Below are positions 1-7,132 of a DNA stretch of 23,355 nt, in pieces. The position numbers and the translations under genes are program-made. This DNA comes from Candidatus Gastranaerophilales bacterium (GTDB taxonomy: Bacteria > Cyanobacteriota > Vampirovibrionia > Gastranaerophilales > Gastranaerophilaceae): contig CAJONH010000199.1 of the NCBI GenBank assembly GCA_905235825.1, positions 1-23,355 on the forward strand, written 5' to 3'. The notes under the pieces were generated by a model. It searched no databases and had not been told where the DNA came from. It was given only the letters and a program-made list of their open reading frames with translations. The first letter of the stretch is position 1. Each line of letters opens with the position of its first letter.

Positions 1-1
1 A

Positions 2-1012
2 TGTAATTTAAAATGTCCGTATTGTTTTGCGGATGAATTTGTTAATAAAGAAAATGAAGAATATACAATGGAAAATTTTCATAAGGCTATAAATTTTATA
101 AAAACAATGCCTGATGAAAGAGTAGGATTTATTGGCGGAGAACCGACTCTACACCCAAAATTCAAAGATATGCTTGATTATGTTTTAAAAGATGATGAAA
201 TCAGGCACTTTATAATATATACAAACGGGCTTGAACTGCATAAATATATAGATGATTTAAAATTCAGAAAAGTAAATATGCTAATTAACTGTAATCCGCC
301 TGCGGATTTAGGGGAAACCCGTTTTAACAGATTAAAAGAAAATATTACTTTATTAAAAGAAAACGGTATTAATAATTTTAATATAGGTATAAACCTCTAT
401 TCAAAAAACATGGATTATTCTTATATATTTGATTTATTAAAAATTTCAGGTAATCATCAATTAAGATTTTCAACAGCTCTGCCAAATTCCGATAAAGAAG
501 AAATAAAAGACCCGTTAGAAAGTTTTATGGATTTTAAACCTTTCTTATTTCAATTTTTTGAAGATTGTATAAAAAATGAAATAGTTCCGAATAATGATTG
601 TAACGCAATTCCTCAGTGTTTATTGACACCTGAAGATAAGAAAACACAATTAAAACTTGCGATGTTATCAAAAGAATACGGAGTACCCGATACAATTACA
701 ACAGCACATACCTGTAATCCCGTTATCGATATTCTGCCCGATTTAACAGCGGTAAGATGTTTTGGACTTTCAAAATATATGAAAGCACCAATAGAAGAAC
801 ATAAAAATATGGAAAATTTAAGAAATTATTTCATAAATCAAATCGACCTTTATGCAAGACTTTCATTTGTAAGCAAGGGCTGTAATGATTGTAAAATGAG
901 AATGTTAAACAGATGCGGCTTATGCTTTACATATAAAATGAAACAATGCGAAAAATTAAAAGATTACATTCTTGATAATTCTTATTCATATAGAGAATTA
1001 GATGCTGTATAA
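2..1012 (+). CDS. Radical SAM protein with Cys-rich C-terminus (5' end outside window)
   Basis: The reading frame is open from the left edge. Upstream of the first ATG (position 68) it already encodes the radical SAM cluster motif CxxxCxxC (CNLKCPYC, codons starting at 2, 14 and 23), so 68 is not the true start and the start codon lies outside the window. The SAM-binding GGEPTLHP motif follows at 136-159, so the enzyme is probably active. The C-terminal third carries further Cys: one in HTCNP, one in VRCFG, then a GCNDCK...RCGLC...QC cluster at about 870-950. This layout resembles SPASM/twitch auxiliary-cluster domains of peptide- or protein-modifying radical SAM enzymes. No precursor peptide is visible downstream, so the substrate is unknown. 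It is the last gene before a stretch of about 300 bases without genes. Confidence 0.85.
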   Translation, partial: CNLKCPYCFADEFVNKENEEYTMENFHKAINFIKTMPDERVGFIGGEPTLHPKFKDMLDYVLKDDEIRHFIIYTNGLELHKYIDDLKFRKVNMLINCNPPADLGETRFNRLKENITLLKENGINNFNIGINLYSKNMDYSYIFDLLKISGNHQLRFSTALPNSDKEEIKDPLESFMDFKPFLFQFFEDCIKNEIVPNNDCNAIPQCLLTPEDKKTQLKLAMLSKEYGVPDTITTAHTCNPVIDILPDLTAVRCFGLSKYMKAPIEEHKNMENLRNYFINQIDLYARLSFVSKGCNDCKMRMLNRCGLCFTYKMKQCEKLKDYILDNSYSYRELDAV

Positions 1013-1062
1013 ATAAAATAATTTTAAAATTTACAAACAATATTTTACTATCAGGTAATACT

Positions 1063-1092
1063 TAATTGCATTCAAATGAGCGTATGCAATTA
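1063..1092. repeat. Inverted repeat downstream of the radical SAM gene
   Basis: A 9-bp perfect stem (TAATTGCAT at 1063-1071 and ATGCAATTA at 1084-1092) encloses a 12-nt loop. It sits about 50 bases after the stop codon of the radical SAM gene. The stem is AT-rich and has no clear T-run after it, so it is a weak terminator candidate at best. Confidence 0.3.
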
Positions 1093-1139
1093 GTTGATAA
1101 CATAAATGCATACTTGATTGATGTTCCGAATGTTTTTAT

Positions 1140-1204
1140 TGAAAGTCTGCGAGGGGGGACTTTAGGCTGCCAAAAATAAATTGGTTGACTAAAGTCAACC
1201 CTAC
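1140..1204. repeat. REP-like palindromic intergenic element
   Basis: Lies in the gene-free stretch 1013-1310. GGTTGACT (1183-1190), AA, then AGTCAACC (1193-1200) form a perfect hairpin. The upstream GACTTTAG (1158-1165), next to a run of six G, is complementary to CTAAAGTC (1189-1196), so a second, mutually exclusive hairpin is possible. The block is more GC-rich than its surroundings. Hairpins of this kind ending in a CCCTAC-like tail resemble the short palindromic repeats dispersed between genes in many bacteria. The copy number in this genome cannot be seen here. Confidence 0.45.
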
Positions 1205-1254
1205 TTGCTGTCACTTTTTCTCAATATCTATGTCAATTTACAATGGCACATTTA

Positions 1255-1294
1255 AAAATTAGCAGGGTGCAAAAAATTGCACCCTGCTAATTTT
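1255..1294. terminator. Intrinsic terminator (18-bp perfect stem)
   Basis: The arm at 1255-1272 and the arm at 1277-1294 are perfect reverse complements over 18 bp, with an AAAA loop (1273-1276). The GC core is AGCAGGGTGC / GCACCCTGCT and the flanks are AAAATT and AATTTT, so each strand ends in a T-run. It can terminate transcription arriving from the radical SAM gene. Its right arm runs into the promoter of the next gene. Confidence 0.75.
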
Positions 1295-1310
1295 ATGTTA
1301 TTATCATACT
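1277..1310 (+). promoter_or_regulatory. Predicted promoter of a leaderless mRNA (acetyltransferase)
   Basis: A -35 TTGCAC (1277-1282), a 16-bp spacer and a -10 TATTAT (1299-1304) are followed by exactly 6 nt and then ATG at 1311. Transcription would start on the A of the ATG. No Shine-Dalgarno precedes the ATG. The -35 hexamer lies inside the right arm of the terminator. Confidence 0.5.
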
Positions 1311-1886
1311 ATGGCTGAGATTGATTTAAAAGAATTTTATAGACAAATGGCAGAAGGTGAAATGATTTCAGGGGATATGCTAAAATTTTTTCACGTTTTA
1401 AGTCAAGAAGCTCTTAAAATAACAATGGAGCTTAATAATAAATATCATACTTCCGATGAAATTATTCAACTTTTTTCAAAACTTACAGGAAAAAAGATTG
1501 ATAAATCATTTAGATTGTTTCCGCCTTTTTATACAGACTGCGGAAAGAACATTAGCATAGGAAAAAATGTTTTTATAAATTCGTGTTGTAAATTTCAAGA
1601 CCAAGGGGGAATAATAATTGGTAACGGTGTTTTGATAGGTCATAATGTAACTCTTGCAACGCTTAATCACGATGAAAGACCTGCTTTCAGACAGAATATT
1701 TACCCGAAACCCATTAAAATAGGGAATAATGTATGGATAGGCTCTAATGCAACAATTTTGCAGAGTGTAACAATAGGTGACGGTGCTATAATAGGAGCAA
1801 ATGCCGTAGTAACTAAAGATATTCCCGAAAATACAATAGCAGCGGGAGTGCCTGCAAAAATTATAAGAAAAGTAAATACTAAGTAA
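1311..1886 (+). CDS. Hexapeptide-repeat O-acetyltransferase (maltose/galactoside acetyltransferase-like)
   Basis: Probably transfers acetyl from acetyl-CoA to a sugar or related hydroxyl acceptor in the cytoplasm. The 191-residue length fits the LacA/Maa/NodL group. After a helical N-terminal region (about 1-65), the left-handed beta-helix appears as repeated [IV]G-x-[NG]-x-[VI] hexapeptides from about residue 82 to the end: ISIGKNVFIN, IIIGNGVLIGHN, IKIGNNVWIGSN, VTIGDGAIIGAN. The ending VVTKDIPENTIAAGVPAKII is diagnostic of the family. The TLNHDER segment supplies the expected catalytic His. The acceptor cannot be read from sequence. The gene has no SD and appears leaderless. It stands alone, bracketed by two hairpins (1255-1294 and 2029-2057), and converges on glnA. 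Confidence 0.88.
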   Translation: MAEIDLKEFYRQMAEGEMISGDMLKFFHVLSQEALKITMELNNKYHTSDEIIQLFSKLTGKKIDKSFRLFPPFYTDCGKNISIGKNVFINSCCKFQDQGGIIIGNGVLIGHNVTLATLNHDERPAFRQNIYPKPIKIGNNVWIGSNATILQSVTIGDGAIIGANAVVTKDIPENTIAAGVPAKIIRKVNTK

Positions 1887-2028
1887 AAATAAATATGAAA
1901 CAAATTTAACATTACCGTCATAAAAACAATCTTGAATATAAATTTCATTCGGTAGTTTTAACCTTGCTCTGATATCCGATTGCTGACTCTGATATAAAGG
2001 CATTAATTAAAAACATACAGGGATTGCC

Positions 2029-2057
2029 TGTAAAAGGTGCAAAATGCACCTTTTACA
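2029..2057. terminator. Hairpin between convergent acetyltransferase and glnA genes
   Basis: TGTAAAAGGTGCA (2029-2041), loop AAA, TGCACCTTTTACA (2045-2057): a perfect 13-bp stem lying between two convergent genes, 26 bases after the glnA stop. The T-rich tracts are inside the stem rather than after it, so termination efficiency is uncertain. It would serve both directions. It shares the loop-proximal GGTGCA/TGCACC core with the hairpin at 1255-1294. Confidence 0.6.
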
Positions 2058-2082
2058 AGTAACTAAATCTAAAGATAATTGT

Positions 2083-3444
2083 TTATTGCATATTTAAATA
2101 CATTTCAACTTCTAATGGTGTTACGTAAGTTCTAAATGTATCGCATTCTTTTTCTTTTGCAGTTATAAATTCATTAAATATATGCTCACCCAGTGCCGTT
2201 TTTATTATTTCATTTTCTTCCAATAAATCAAGAGCTTCGTTTAAACTTGCAGGCAGCGAATCAATTTTTGCACGTTTACGTTCTTTTGTCGTCATGTGAT
2301 ATATATTTTCTTCTACTTGTAATGGCGGTTCTATTTTATTTTCCACACCGTCTAAAATGGCACCTAAAATTACAGTTAAAGCCAAATAAGGATTACAAGA
2401 AGGATCGGGCGATCTTAATTCAACCCTTGTTGCATTACCACGTTTAGCAGGAACCCTAATTAATGCTGAGCGGTTTGCTAAACTCCACGCAAGATAAACA
2501 GGTGCTTCATACCCCGGAACAAGTCTTTTATAGCTGTTAATTGTGGGATTTGTAACGGCAGTAAAAGATTTAACGTGTTTTAATAATCCGCCTATACTGT
2601 ATAGTGCTTCTCTTGATAGCTGATAAGTTCTTTCAGGGTCAAAGAAAATATTTTTTCCGTCTTTAAACAATGAAACATTACAGTGCATACCTGAACCGTT
2701 TATGCCAAATATAGGTTTAGGCATAAATGATGCTATTGCACCATTTTGCTCTGCTATTGCAGTAACGGCATATTTAAATGTCATTATATTATCGGCAGTA
2801 GTTAAAGCATCAGCATATTTAAAATCAATTTCATGCTGACCTCGTGCAACTTCGTGGTGGCTTGCTTCAACTTCAAATCCCATTTCCTTTAATGTTTTAA
2901 CCATTATTCTTCTTAAATTTTCACCTTTATCAACAGGTGCAGCACTGTAATATCCCGCATTATCATACGTGTTTAATGTCGCATTACCGTTCTCATCCTG
3001 CTTGAAAATAAAAAATTCAGCTTCCGGCCCAACATTCATTGTGTAACCTAATTTTTCAGCTTTTGCTATCATTTTTTTCAGGTTGCATCTGGGACATCCT
3101 TCAAACGGACTGCCGTCAGCATTATGAATATCACAAATAAATCTTGCGACTTTTACATCGTCATCACTTCTCCATGGGATAATTGCAAAAGTTTTTAAAT
3201 CGGGATAAAAATACATATCTGATGTTTCGATACTTCTAAACCCTTTAATAGAAGAACCGTCGAGCATAATTTCATTATTCATTACACTATCAAGCTGCTC
3301 ACAGGGAACAGATAAATTTTTCATAATCCCGTTTATATCGCAAAATTCAAGTTTAATAAATTCGATATTATTTTCTTCAACAATTTTTTTAATTTCTTCT
3401 TTTGTTAATGTTTTTTTGTAGTCAATAATGCTCCGCTTATTCAT
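2083..3444 (-). CDS. glnA: Glutamine synthetase, type I-alpha
   Basis: Makes glutamine from glutamate, ammonia and ATP, forming a cytosolic dodecamer. At 453 residues it has the GSI-alpha length. Visible signatures are DGSSIKGF near residue 63, GPEAEFFIF (Mg-binding glutamates), NGSGMHCNVSLF, NPTINSYKRLVPGYEAP (flexible Glu loop), RVELRSPDPSCNPYLAL, and a C-terminal FRTYVTPLE. The Arg after GF (GFRSIETSDMY) matches the position used for glutamine feedback in Gram-positive GSI-alpha enzymes. I see no beta-type insertion or adenylylation motif. This is notable because most photosynthetic cyanobacteria use GSI-beta. The start is supported by an AGGAGAT Shine-Dalgarno about 9 nt upstream. It is monocistronic with its own consensus promoter. 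Confidence 0.97.
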   Translation of the reverse strand: MNKRSIIDYKKTLTKEEIKKIVEENNIEFIKLEFCDINGIMKNLSVPCEQLDSVMNNEIMLDGSSIKGFRSIETSDMYFYPDLKTFAIIPWRSDDDVKVARFICDIHNADGSPFEGCPRCNLKKMIAKAEKLGYTMNVGPEAEFFIFKQDENGNATLNTYDNAGYYSAAPVDKGENLRRIMVKTLKEMGFEVEASHHEVARGQHEIDFKYADALTTADNIMTFKYAVTAIAEQNGAIASFMPKPIFGINGSGMHCNVSLFKDGKNIFFDPERTYQLSREALYSIGGLLKHVKSFTAVTNPTINSYKRLVPGYEAPVYLAWSLANRSALIRVPAKRGNATRVELRSPDPSCNPYLALTVILGAILDGVENKIEPPLQVEENIYHMTTKERKRAKIDSLPASLNEALDLLEENEIIKTALGEHIFNEFITAKEKECDTFRTYVTPLEVEMYLNMQ

Positions 3445-3471
3445 ATTTCCAATCTCCTATGTGATAAACAG

Positions 3472-3501
3472 ATTATATATTGAGCTGTTTTTAAATGTCA
3501 A
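3472..3501 (-). promoter_or_regulatory. glnA promoter
   Basis: Read on the minus strand: TTGACA (3501-3496), an 18-bp spacer, TATAAT (3477-3472). Both hexamers match the sigma-70 consensus exactly. The predicted start near 3465 gives a leader of about 20 nt containing the AGGAGAT ribosome site. The leader is too short for a riboswitch. I found no exact NtcA site (GTA-N8-TAC) nearby. Confidence 0.75.
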
Positions 3502-3708
3502 AAAACTGTATGCCTGTTTAAATTGTAAAGTTTTTTTAAATTAATAAAAATTTTAAAATTTATATTTTTATTTAATTCATTTTTTTTATTTTTAAAAATT
3601 TTGGTAAAAAAATTAGTATAAAAAAAATTTTTAAATGATAAAAAAACATTTTTTTTTGTCACTTTACATTTTTTAATGTTAATATAAATTTGTTAATTTG
3701 AATATGTA
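3502..3708. other. A/T-tract spacer between divergent glnA and the RHH-NifX gene
   Basis: About 200 bases with almost no G or C outside both ends, made of repeated A-runs and T-runs of 5-9. I see no ORF, terminator-like hairpin or known operator. Runs of this kind commonly bend DNA or bind nucleoid proteins. They may act as UP-elements for the flanking promoters, which is inference. Confidence 0.5.
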
Positions 3709-3743
3709 TTGACATAATCAAAATCGAGTGTTATCTTTTTATT
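3709..3743 (+). promoter_or_regulatory. Consensus promoter of a leaderless mRNA (RHH-NifX gene)
   Basis: TTGACA (3709-3714), a 17-bp spacer, TATCTT (3732-3737), then 6 nt and ATG at 3744. The -35 is perfect and the spacing optimal, so the predicted start coincides with the first base of the coding sequence. There is no room for a Shine-Dalgarno. Confidence 0.65.
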
Positions 3744-4340
3744 ATGAAATGTTGTAATAAATTCAATTGGGGAGGAAAACGAGAACAGGCAGGAAGAAAA
3801 AAAACCTGTCTTAAAAAAGTTCCGTTCAACAGAAGAATAAATGAGAACATTTTAAATATTTTAAGAGAGTATGCAAGAAGTCATAATATGACAGATACGC
3901 AGGCTATTGAAAGTGCAATTTTATTACAGACAAATATTGAAAAACTAAAAGGAGATAGTATTATGAAAATATGTATTCCGACAAGCGATGGAAAGTTGTG
4001 CGGACATTTTGGACATTGTGATTCATTTACATTTGCGGAAATTAATCCCGAAACAAGAGAAATTATAAGTATTGAAGAAAAAATACCTGAAGACGGTATT
4101 TCTTGTCAGAGTGCTTCTTGGATATCAGAGCAGGGTGTAAGCAAAATTTTGGCAGGCGGAATGGGCGGCAGACCTTTAATGATATTTGCACAAAACGGAG
4201 TTGAAGTTGTTGCAGGTTGTCCTGAATTACCTATCAGAAAAGTTATTGAAGATTATTTATCAAATACTCTTAAAACAGGAGAAAATTCATGCGGCGGTGA
4301 AGGTCACGACCACTCACATTGTCATCACCATAGAGGGTAA
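3744..4340 (+). CDS. Ribbon-helix-helix-like domain fused to NifX/COG1433 domain protein
   Basis: A continuous 198-codon frame with two parts. Residues 1-73 contain WGGKREQAGRKK, a motif common before small DNA-binding domains, then a predicted beta-helix-helix stretch (about 27-66) resembling ribbon-helix-helix regulators. Residues 74-178 (from MKICIPTSDG) are the dinitrogenase iron-molybdenum cofactor biosynthesis family fold, with GHFGHCDSF, ISCQSASWI and GGMGGRPL. The end (about 180-198) is a Cys/His tail, CGGEGHDHSHCHHH. Stand-alone members of this family are linked to Fe-S or metal handling rather than nitrogenase, and no nif genes are present here. A second in-frame start at 3963 has a strong SD, so both a fusion and a NifX-only protein may be made. 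A terminator follows 11 nt after the stop. Confidence 0.82.
   Translation: MKCCNKFNWGGKREQAGRKKTCLKKVPFNRRINENILNILREYARSHNMTDTQAIESAILLQTNIEKLKGDSIMKICIPTSDGKLCGHFGHCDSFTFAEINPETREIISIEEKIPEDGISCQSASWISEQGVSKILAGGMGGRPLMIFAQNGVEVVAGCPELPIRKVIEDYLSNTLKTGENSCGGEGHDHSHCHHHRG
3949..3962 (+). promoter_or_regulatory. Internal ribosome binding site for an in-frame start at 3963
   Basis: AAGGAG (3949-3954) with an 8-nt spacer lies before ATG 3963, exactly where the NifX-type domain begins (MKICIPTSDG). The downstream start is in frame with 3744 (73 codons later). It is the best SD in this region, so the 125-residue NifX-only form is likely translated, whether or not the longer form is. Confidence 0.65.
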
Positions 4341-4351
4341 TTCTATATTCG

Positions 4352-4389
4352 AAAACAAGGGTTCAATTAAAATCATGAACCCTTGTTTT
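4352..4389. terminator. Bidirectional intrinsic terminator
   Basis: AAAACAAGGGTTCA (4352-4365) and TGAACCCTTGTTTT (4376-4389) form a perfect 14-bp stem with a 10-nt loop, ending in TTTT on both strands. It sits 11 nt after the stop at 4340 and about 80 bases beyond the end of the convergent kinase gene, so it can serve both. Confidence 0.8.
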
Positions 4390-4471
4390 AAGTTTTGCTT
4401 TCTTAAATTCAATTCGTTCAGGAAGTTTTTTACAGATGTATTATTTTCCTGATTTAACTTATGAAGATTTA

Positions 4472-6997
4472 TTAAACTGAAAACATATCTTTCATTAAGT
4501 TTTCAAAATATTCATTAATTTTATTTCCATCAATTTTATCGGTTTTAAATTGCTTAATAGCATAAGTTAAATATTCTAAACTGTTTTTATCGGGTGTAGT
4601 TTCACTTTGTTTCATTTTCATTCTTTCTGTAGGCGAAAGCATAAATAAATTTAACTTTTCCTGCATTGACTTTTTGAAGGCATATTTTTTCTGCTGATAT
4701 AATATATCAAGTCCCATTTTAATATTTTCTATGGTTGAATTAGGTTTATTATTATTATATAAAGTATTTGCAAGAGTTTCATAAAAATCCATAAGTGAAG
4801 TTCCTGCCGATGTTTTAGCCTTTAATAAATTTCCCTGTGTATCTGCAGGAAGTATATTAAATTTTTGCATTATACTTTCGGTTAATTTTAAAATATTGTC
4901 GTTTGTTACGGGAGGAATATTAGTATTAGGCGAGAAAAATAAGGTTGAAAGTTCTTTTGAAATTTTTTCGAAGGCTTCTTTTCTTGTCATATTTTCAGGT
5001 AAAACAGCCCCGTCAAGAACAAATTTAGTGATATTTTCAACATCAGCATCATCAATATACTTTGATAATCTCATAAATCTTATGGCATTTTTTGAATTTT
5101 GATTTATTGTATTACCTGTATCTATTAATGTTATTGGATTTTTTCTGCCTGCTTTAAGTGCATCAATATCTATAAATATGTTTCCGGGATGAATATCGCC
5201 GTGAATAATTTTACCGTCAGAACTTACTTTGCTGAATTGTTCGATTAAGACATTCTGATATAATCCCATTAAATCTTTAGCATCGGAGTCAGACAGATGT
5301 ATTCCATTATCACTGTATCTTAATTCTTTTAACAGGTTTTGTAAACTGATACCATCCGCTTTTTCCATTATATAAATATTATTTTTTACTTCAATCGGTT
5401 TTACAACTTTAGCTTGTTTAGTAACCATTGCAAGTTCTTGAGCTGCTTTCATTTCATTTGTAAAATCAACTTCTTTTAATACACCTTCCGCAATATTTTC
5501 AATATTTTTAATCAAAAATTCTTTTTCATCGGCGGAATATAATTCCGTATTTTTTACCATTTGAATAAATGCATCTTTATCTTTTAAAATTTTAGCTTCG
5601 GTTATACCGTCTTTAAGCATTTTTAAGCATACTTCTTTTCCTGTTTTATCTTTTGCAAGATATGTTTCGGCAATTGTTCCGACACCTACGAGTTTGGTAA
5701 GCGTATATTCATTTTCTCCAATTTGTGAATTAACATATTTTTGAGCTATATCTAAAGTTCTTGTAGCAGGACAGTTTTCTTTTAATGCTCTGCTTAAACT
5801 ATCACCGTTAATATCTATTTGTTTAAATTTCAAAGCAAATATATTTTGATTGCTTAATTCCTGTATTGCTGTTCGGGCATCACCACTATCATGATATCTG
5901 TTCATTATAATTTTAATTTCATTATTGTGTTCAAACAGCAATGCTTCAAGTTTATCGAATGAAGAAAGGGTTTTTTCATACATTTTTAAATTGCCTGTTT
6001 GAGATGCACCTTCAAGATTTTTAACCGCTTTAACAAGATTTTCTTCAAATATTTTATTGTATTTTGCTTCTTTGATACCTATTGTTAATAATAAAGCGGC
6101 AGCGAGTGAATTAGTAACTTTTGAATTTTTTATATTATCAATATATGAATTTATATTTTTTTCGTTTTTATCTTCTTTTTCCCCGATAAAATATCTTGAT
6201 AAAGAATTAACTGCTGCATAAACAGGAACCCCCGCAGGGCCTAAAATAGAAAGTATCGGTACAGTTGCACCGTTTATTGCACCTGTAGTAAAGTTTCTGA
6301 AATTAGCACCCCATTTTGCGTTTCTTGCCTGTTTATTTGCATTCTTAATTTCATTTTTATCCATGCTTTCATCGGTATTTGCATCATATTGCTTTGTACC
6401 TATTCTGTTTACGGAAAGTATTAACGGTTTTATCTGGCTTCCGACAACAGTAGAAGCAATTGCACCTAATGCAATAAAAGTTGATTTTTTTTCAAGGAAA
6501 GGTTTAAATTTTTTTATAAGTGCATTATTTAATTTTTCTTCTTTTAACAGCGTATTAATATTTTCTTTATTAATCGTGTACAATTTTGTAGTTAATAATT
6601 CTGTAAAGTTTTTAACCTTAAAAAATGTATAAATAGAAGCCGCTGATGATGCAATATCAGCAGATGCCTGTGCCGTATTTTCCTGAGAACGTCTGTAATT
6701 TTTGATGATTTTATTTATTTCATCTTCATTTTTTTTACCGCCGTTTATTTCATTTTCAATTACTTTTGAAGAAATACCAAACCCTAATTTTGATTTAGTA
6801 TAATCAGCAAATTTTTCAATTTGTCCGTTTTGATTTTTTGCCGCCGTTAAATTTTGTCTTGCCTGCTTATAGTCTTCTTTTTTCTTTGAATTATTTGGAA
6901 TAAATGACTCAAATGCTTTAAAAATTTTATTATTACAGGATAAGTTACCATGATTGACAGCAATACCGTTATTATACGGAAAAATTGAATTTGTCAT
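4472..6997 (-). CDS. Divergent ABC1/UbiB-like kinase with long membrane-associated N-terminal region
   Basis: 841 residues. Residues 1-425 match no family I recognise: a charged, mostly helical region with hydrophobic, membrane-prone stretches near 173-196, 240-268 and 297-308. Residues 430-690 form a protein-kinase-like domain of the ABC1/AarF/UbiB type, with a nucleotide loop LVGVGTIAET (436-445), the ATP-binding Lys in CLKML (K459), a helix-C-like VDFTNEM (E515), the catalytic loop HGDIHPGN (599-606, D601) and the metal-binding D626 in LIDTG. Two family hallmarks differ: there is no KxGQ motif, and the Ala-rich loop is replaced by a Gly-containing one. Typical members support quinone synthesis, but no ubi/men genes are near. 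AAAGG about 8 nt before the ATG supports the start. It is third in a row of lineage-specific genes. The substrate is unknown. Confidence 0.75.
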   Translation of the reverse strand: MTNSIFPYNNGIAVNHGNLSCNNKIFKAFESFIPNNSKKKEDYKQARQNLTAAKNQNGQIEKFADYTKSKLGFGISSKVIENEINGGKKNEDEINKIIKNYRRSQENTAQASADIASSAASIYTFFKVKNFTELLTTKLYTINKENINTLLKEEKLNNALIKKFKPFLEKKSTFIALGAIASTVVGSQIKPLILSVNRIGTKQYDANTDESMDKNEIKNANKQARNAKWGANFRNFTTGAINGATVPILSILGPAGVPVYAAVNSLSRYFIGEKEDKNEKNINSYIDNIKNSKVTNSLAAALLLTIGIKEAKYNKIFEENLVKAVKNLEGASQTGNLKMYEKTLSSFDKLEALLFEHNNEIKIIMNRYHDSGDARTAIQELSNQNIFALKFKQIDINGDSLSRALKENCPATRTLDIAQKYVNSQIGENEYTLTKLVGVGTIAETYLAKDKTGKEVCLKMLKDGITEAKILKDKDAFIQMVKNTELYSADEKEFLIKNIENIAEGVLKEVDFTNEMKAAQELAMVTKQAKVVKPIEVKNNIYIMEKADGISLQNLLKELRYSDNGIHLSDSDAKDLMGLYQNVLIEQFSKVSSDGKIIHGDIHPGNIFIDIDALKAGRKNPITLIDTGNTINQNSKNAIRFMRLSKYIDDADVENITKFVLDGAVLPENMTRKEAFEKISKELSTLFFSPNTNIPPVTNDNILKLTESIMQKFNILPADTQGNLLKAKTSAGTSLMDFYETLANTLYNNNKPNSTIENIKMGLDILYQQKKYAFKKSMQEKLNLFMLSPTERMKMKQSETTPDKNSLEYLTYAIKQFKTDKIDGNKINEYFENLMKDMFSV

Positions 6998-7132
6998 GAA
7001 AATACCTTTCTACACAACCATGTATACAAAAAATCAAAAATATAAAAATTGCGGTAATTATGTAAATTGTTACATCAATAAATATATTTTGCCGTAGAAA
7101 GTTATTCGATAATAAACATGTTTAATAATTTA

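Noticed and set aside
1967..1995. Direct repeat CTCTGATAT at 1967 and 1987, 20 bases apart, as an operator
   Set aside because: It lies between convergent genes, downstream of both, with no promoter nearby. It could be a decayed repeat but has no supported function.
1506..2003. Minus-strand 165-codon open frame over the acetyltransferase gene
   Set aside because: It is antisense to a well-supported hexapeptide acetyltransferase, has no domain and no SD, and its residues look like a reverse-frame shadow.
3744..4340. Nitrogen fixation function for the NifX-domain gene
   Set aside because: There are no nifH/D/K/B genes in the window, and stand-alone COG1433 proteins are widespread in non-fixers.
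7070..7084. GTAAATTGTTAC palindrome upstream of the kinase as an NtcA site
   Set aside because: The spacing is GTA-N6-TAC rather than GTA-N8-TAC, and similar TTTACA/TGTAAA strings recur throughout the AT-rich spacers, so chance is likely.
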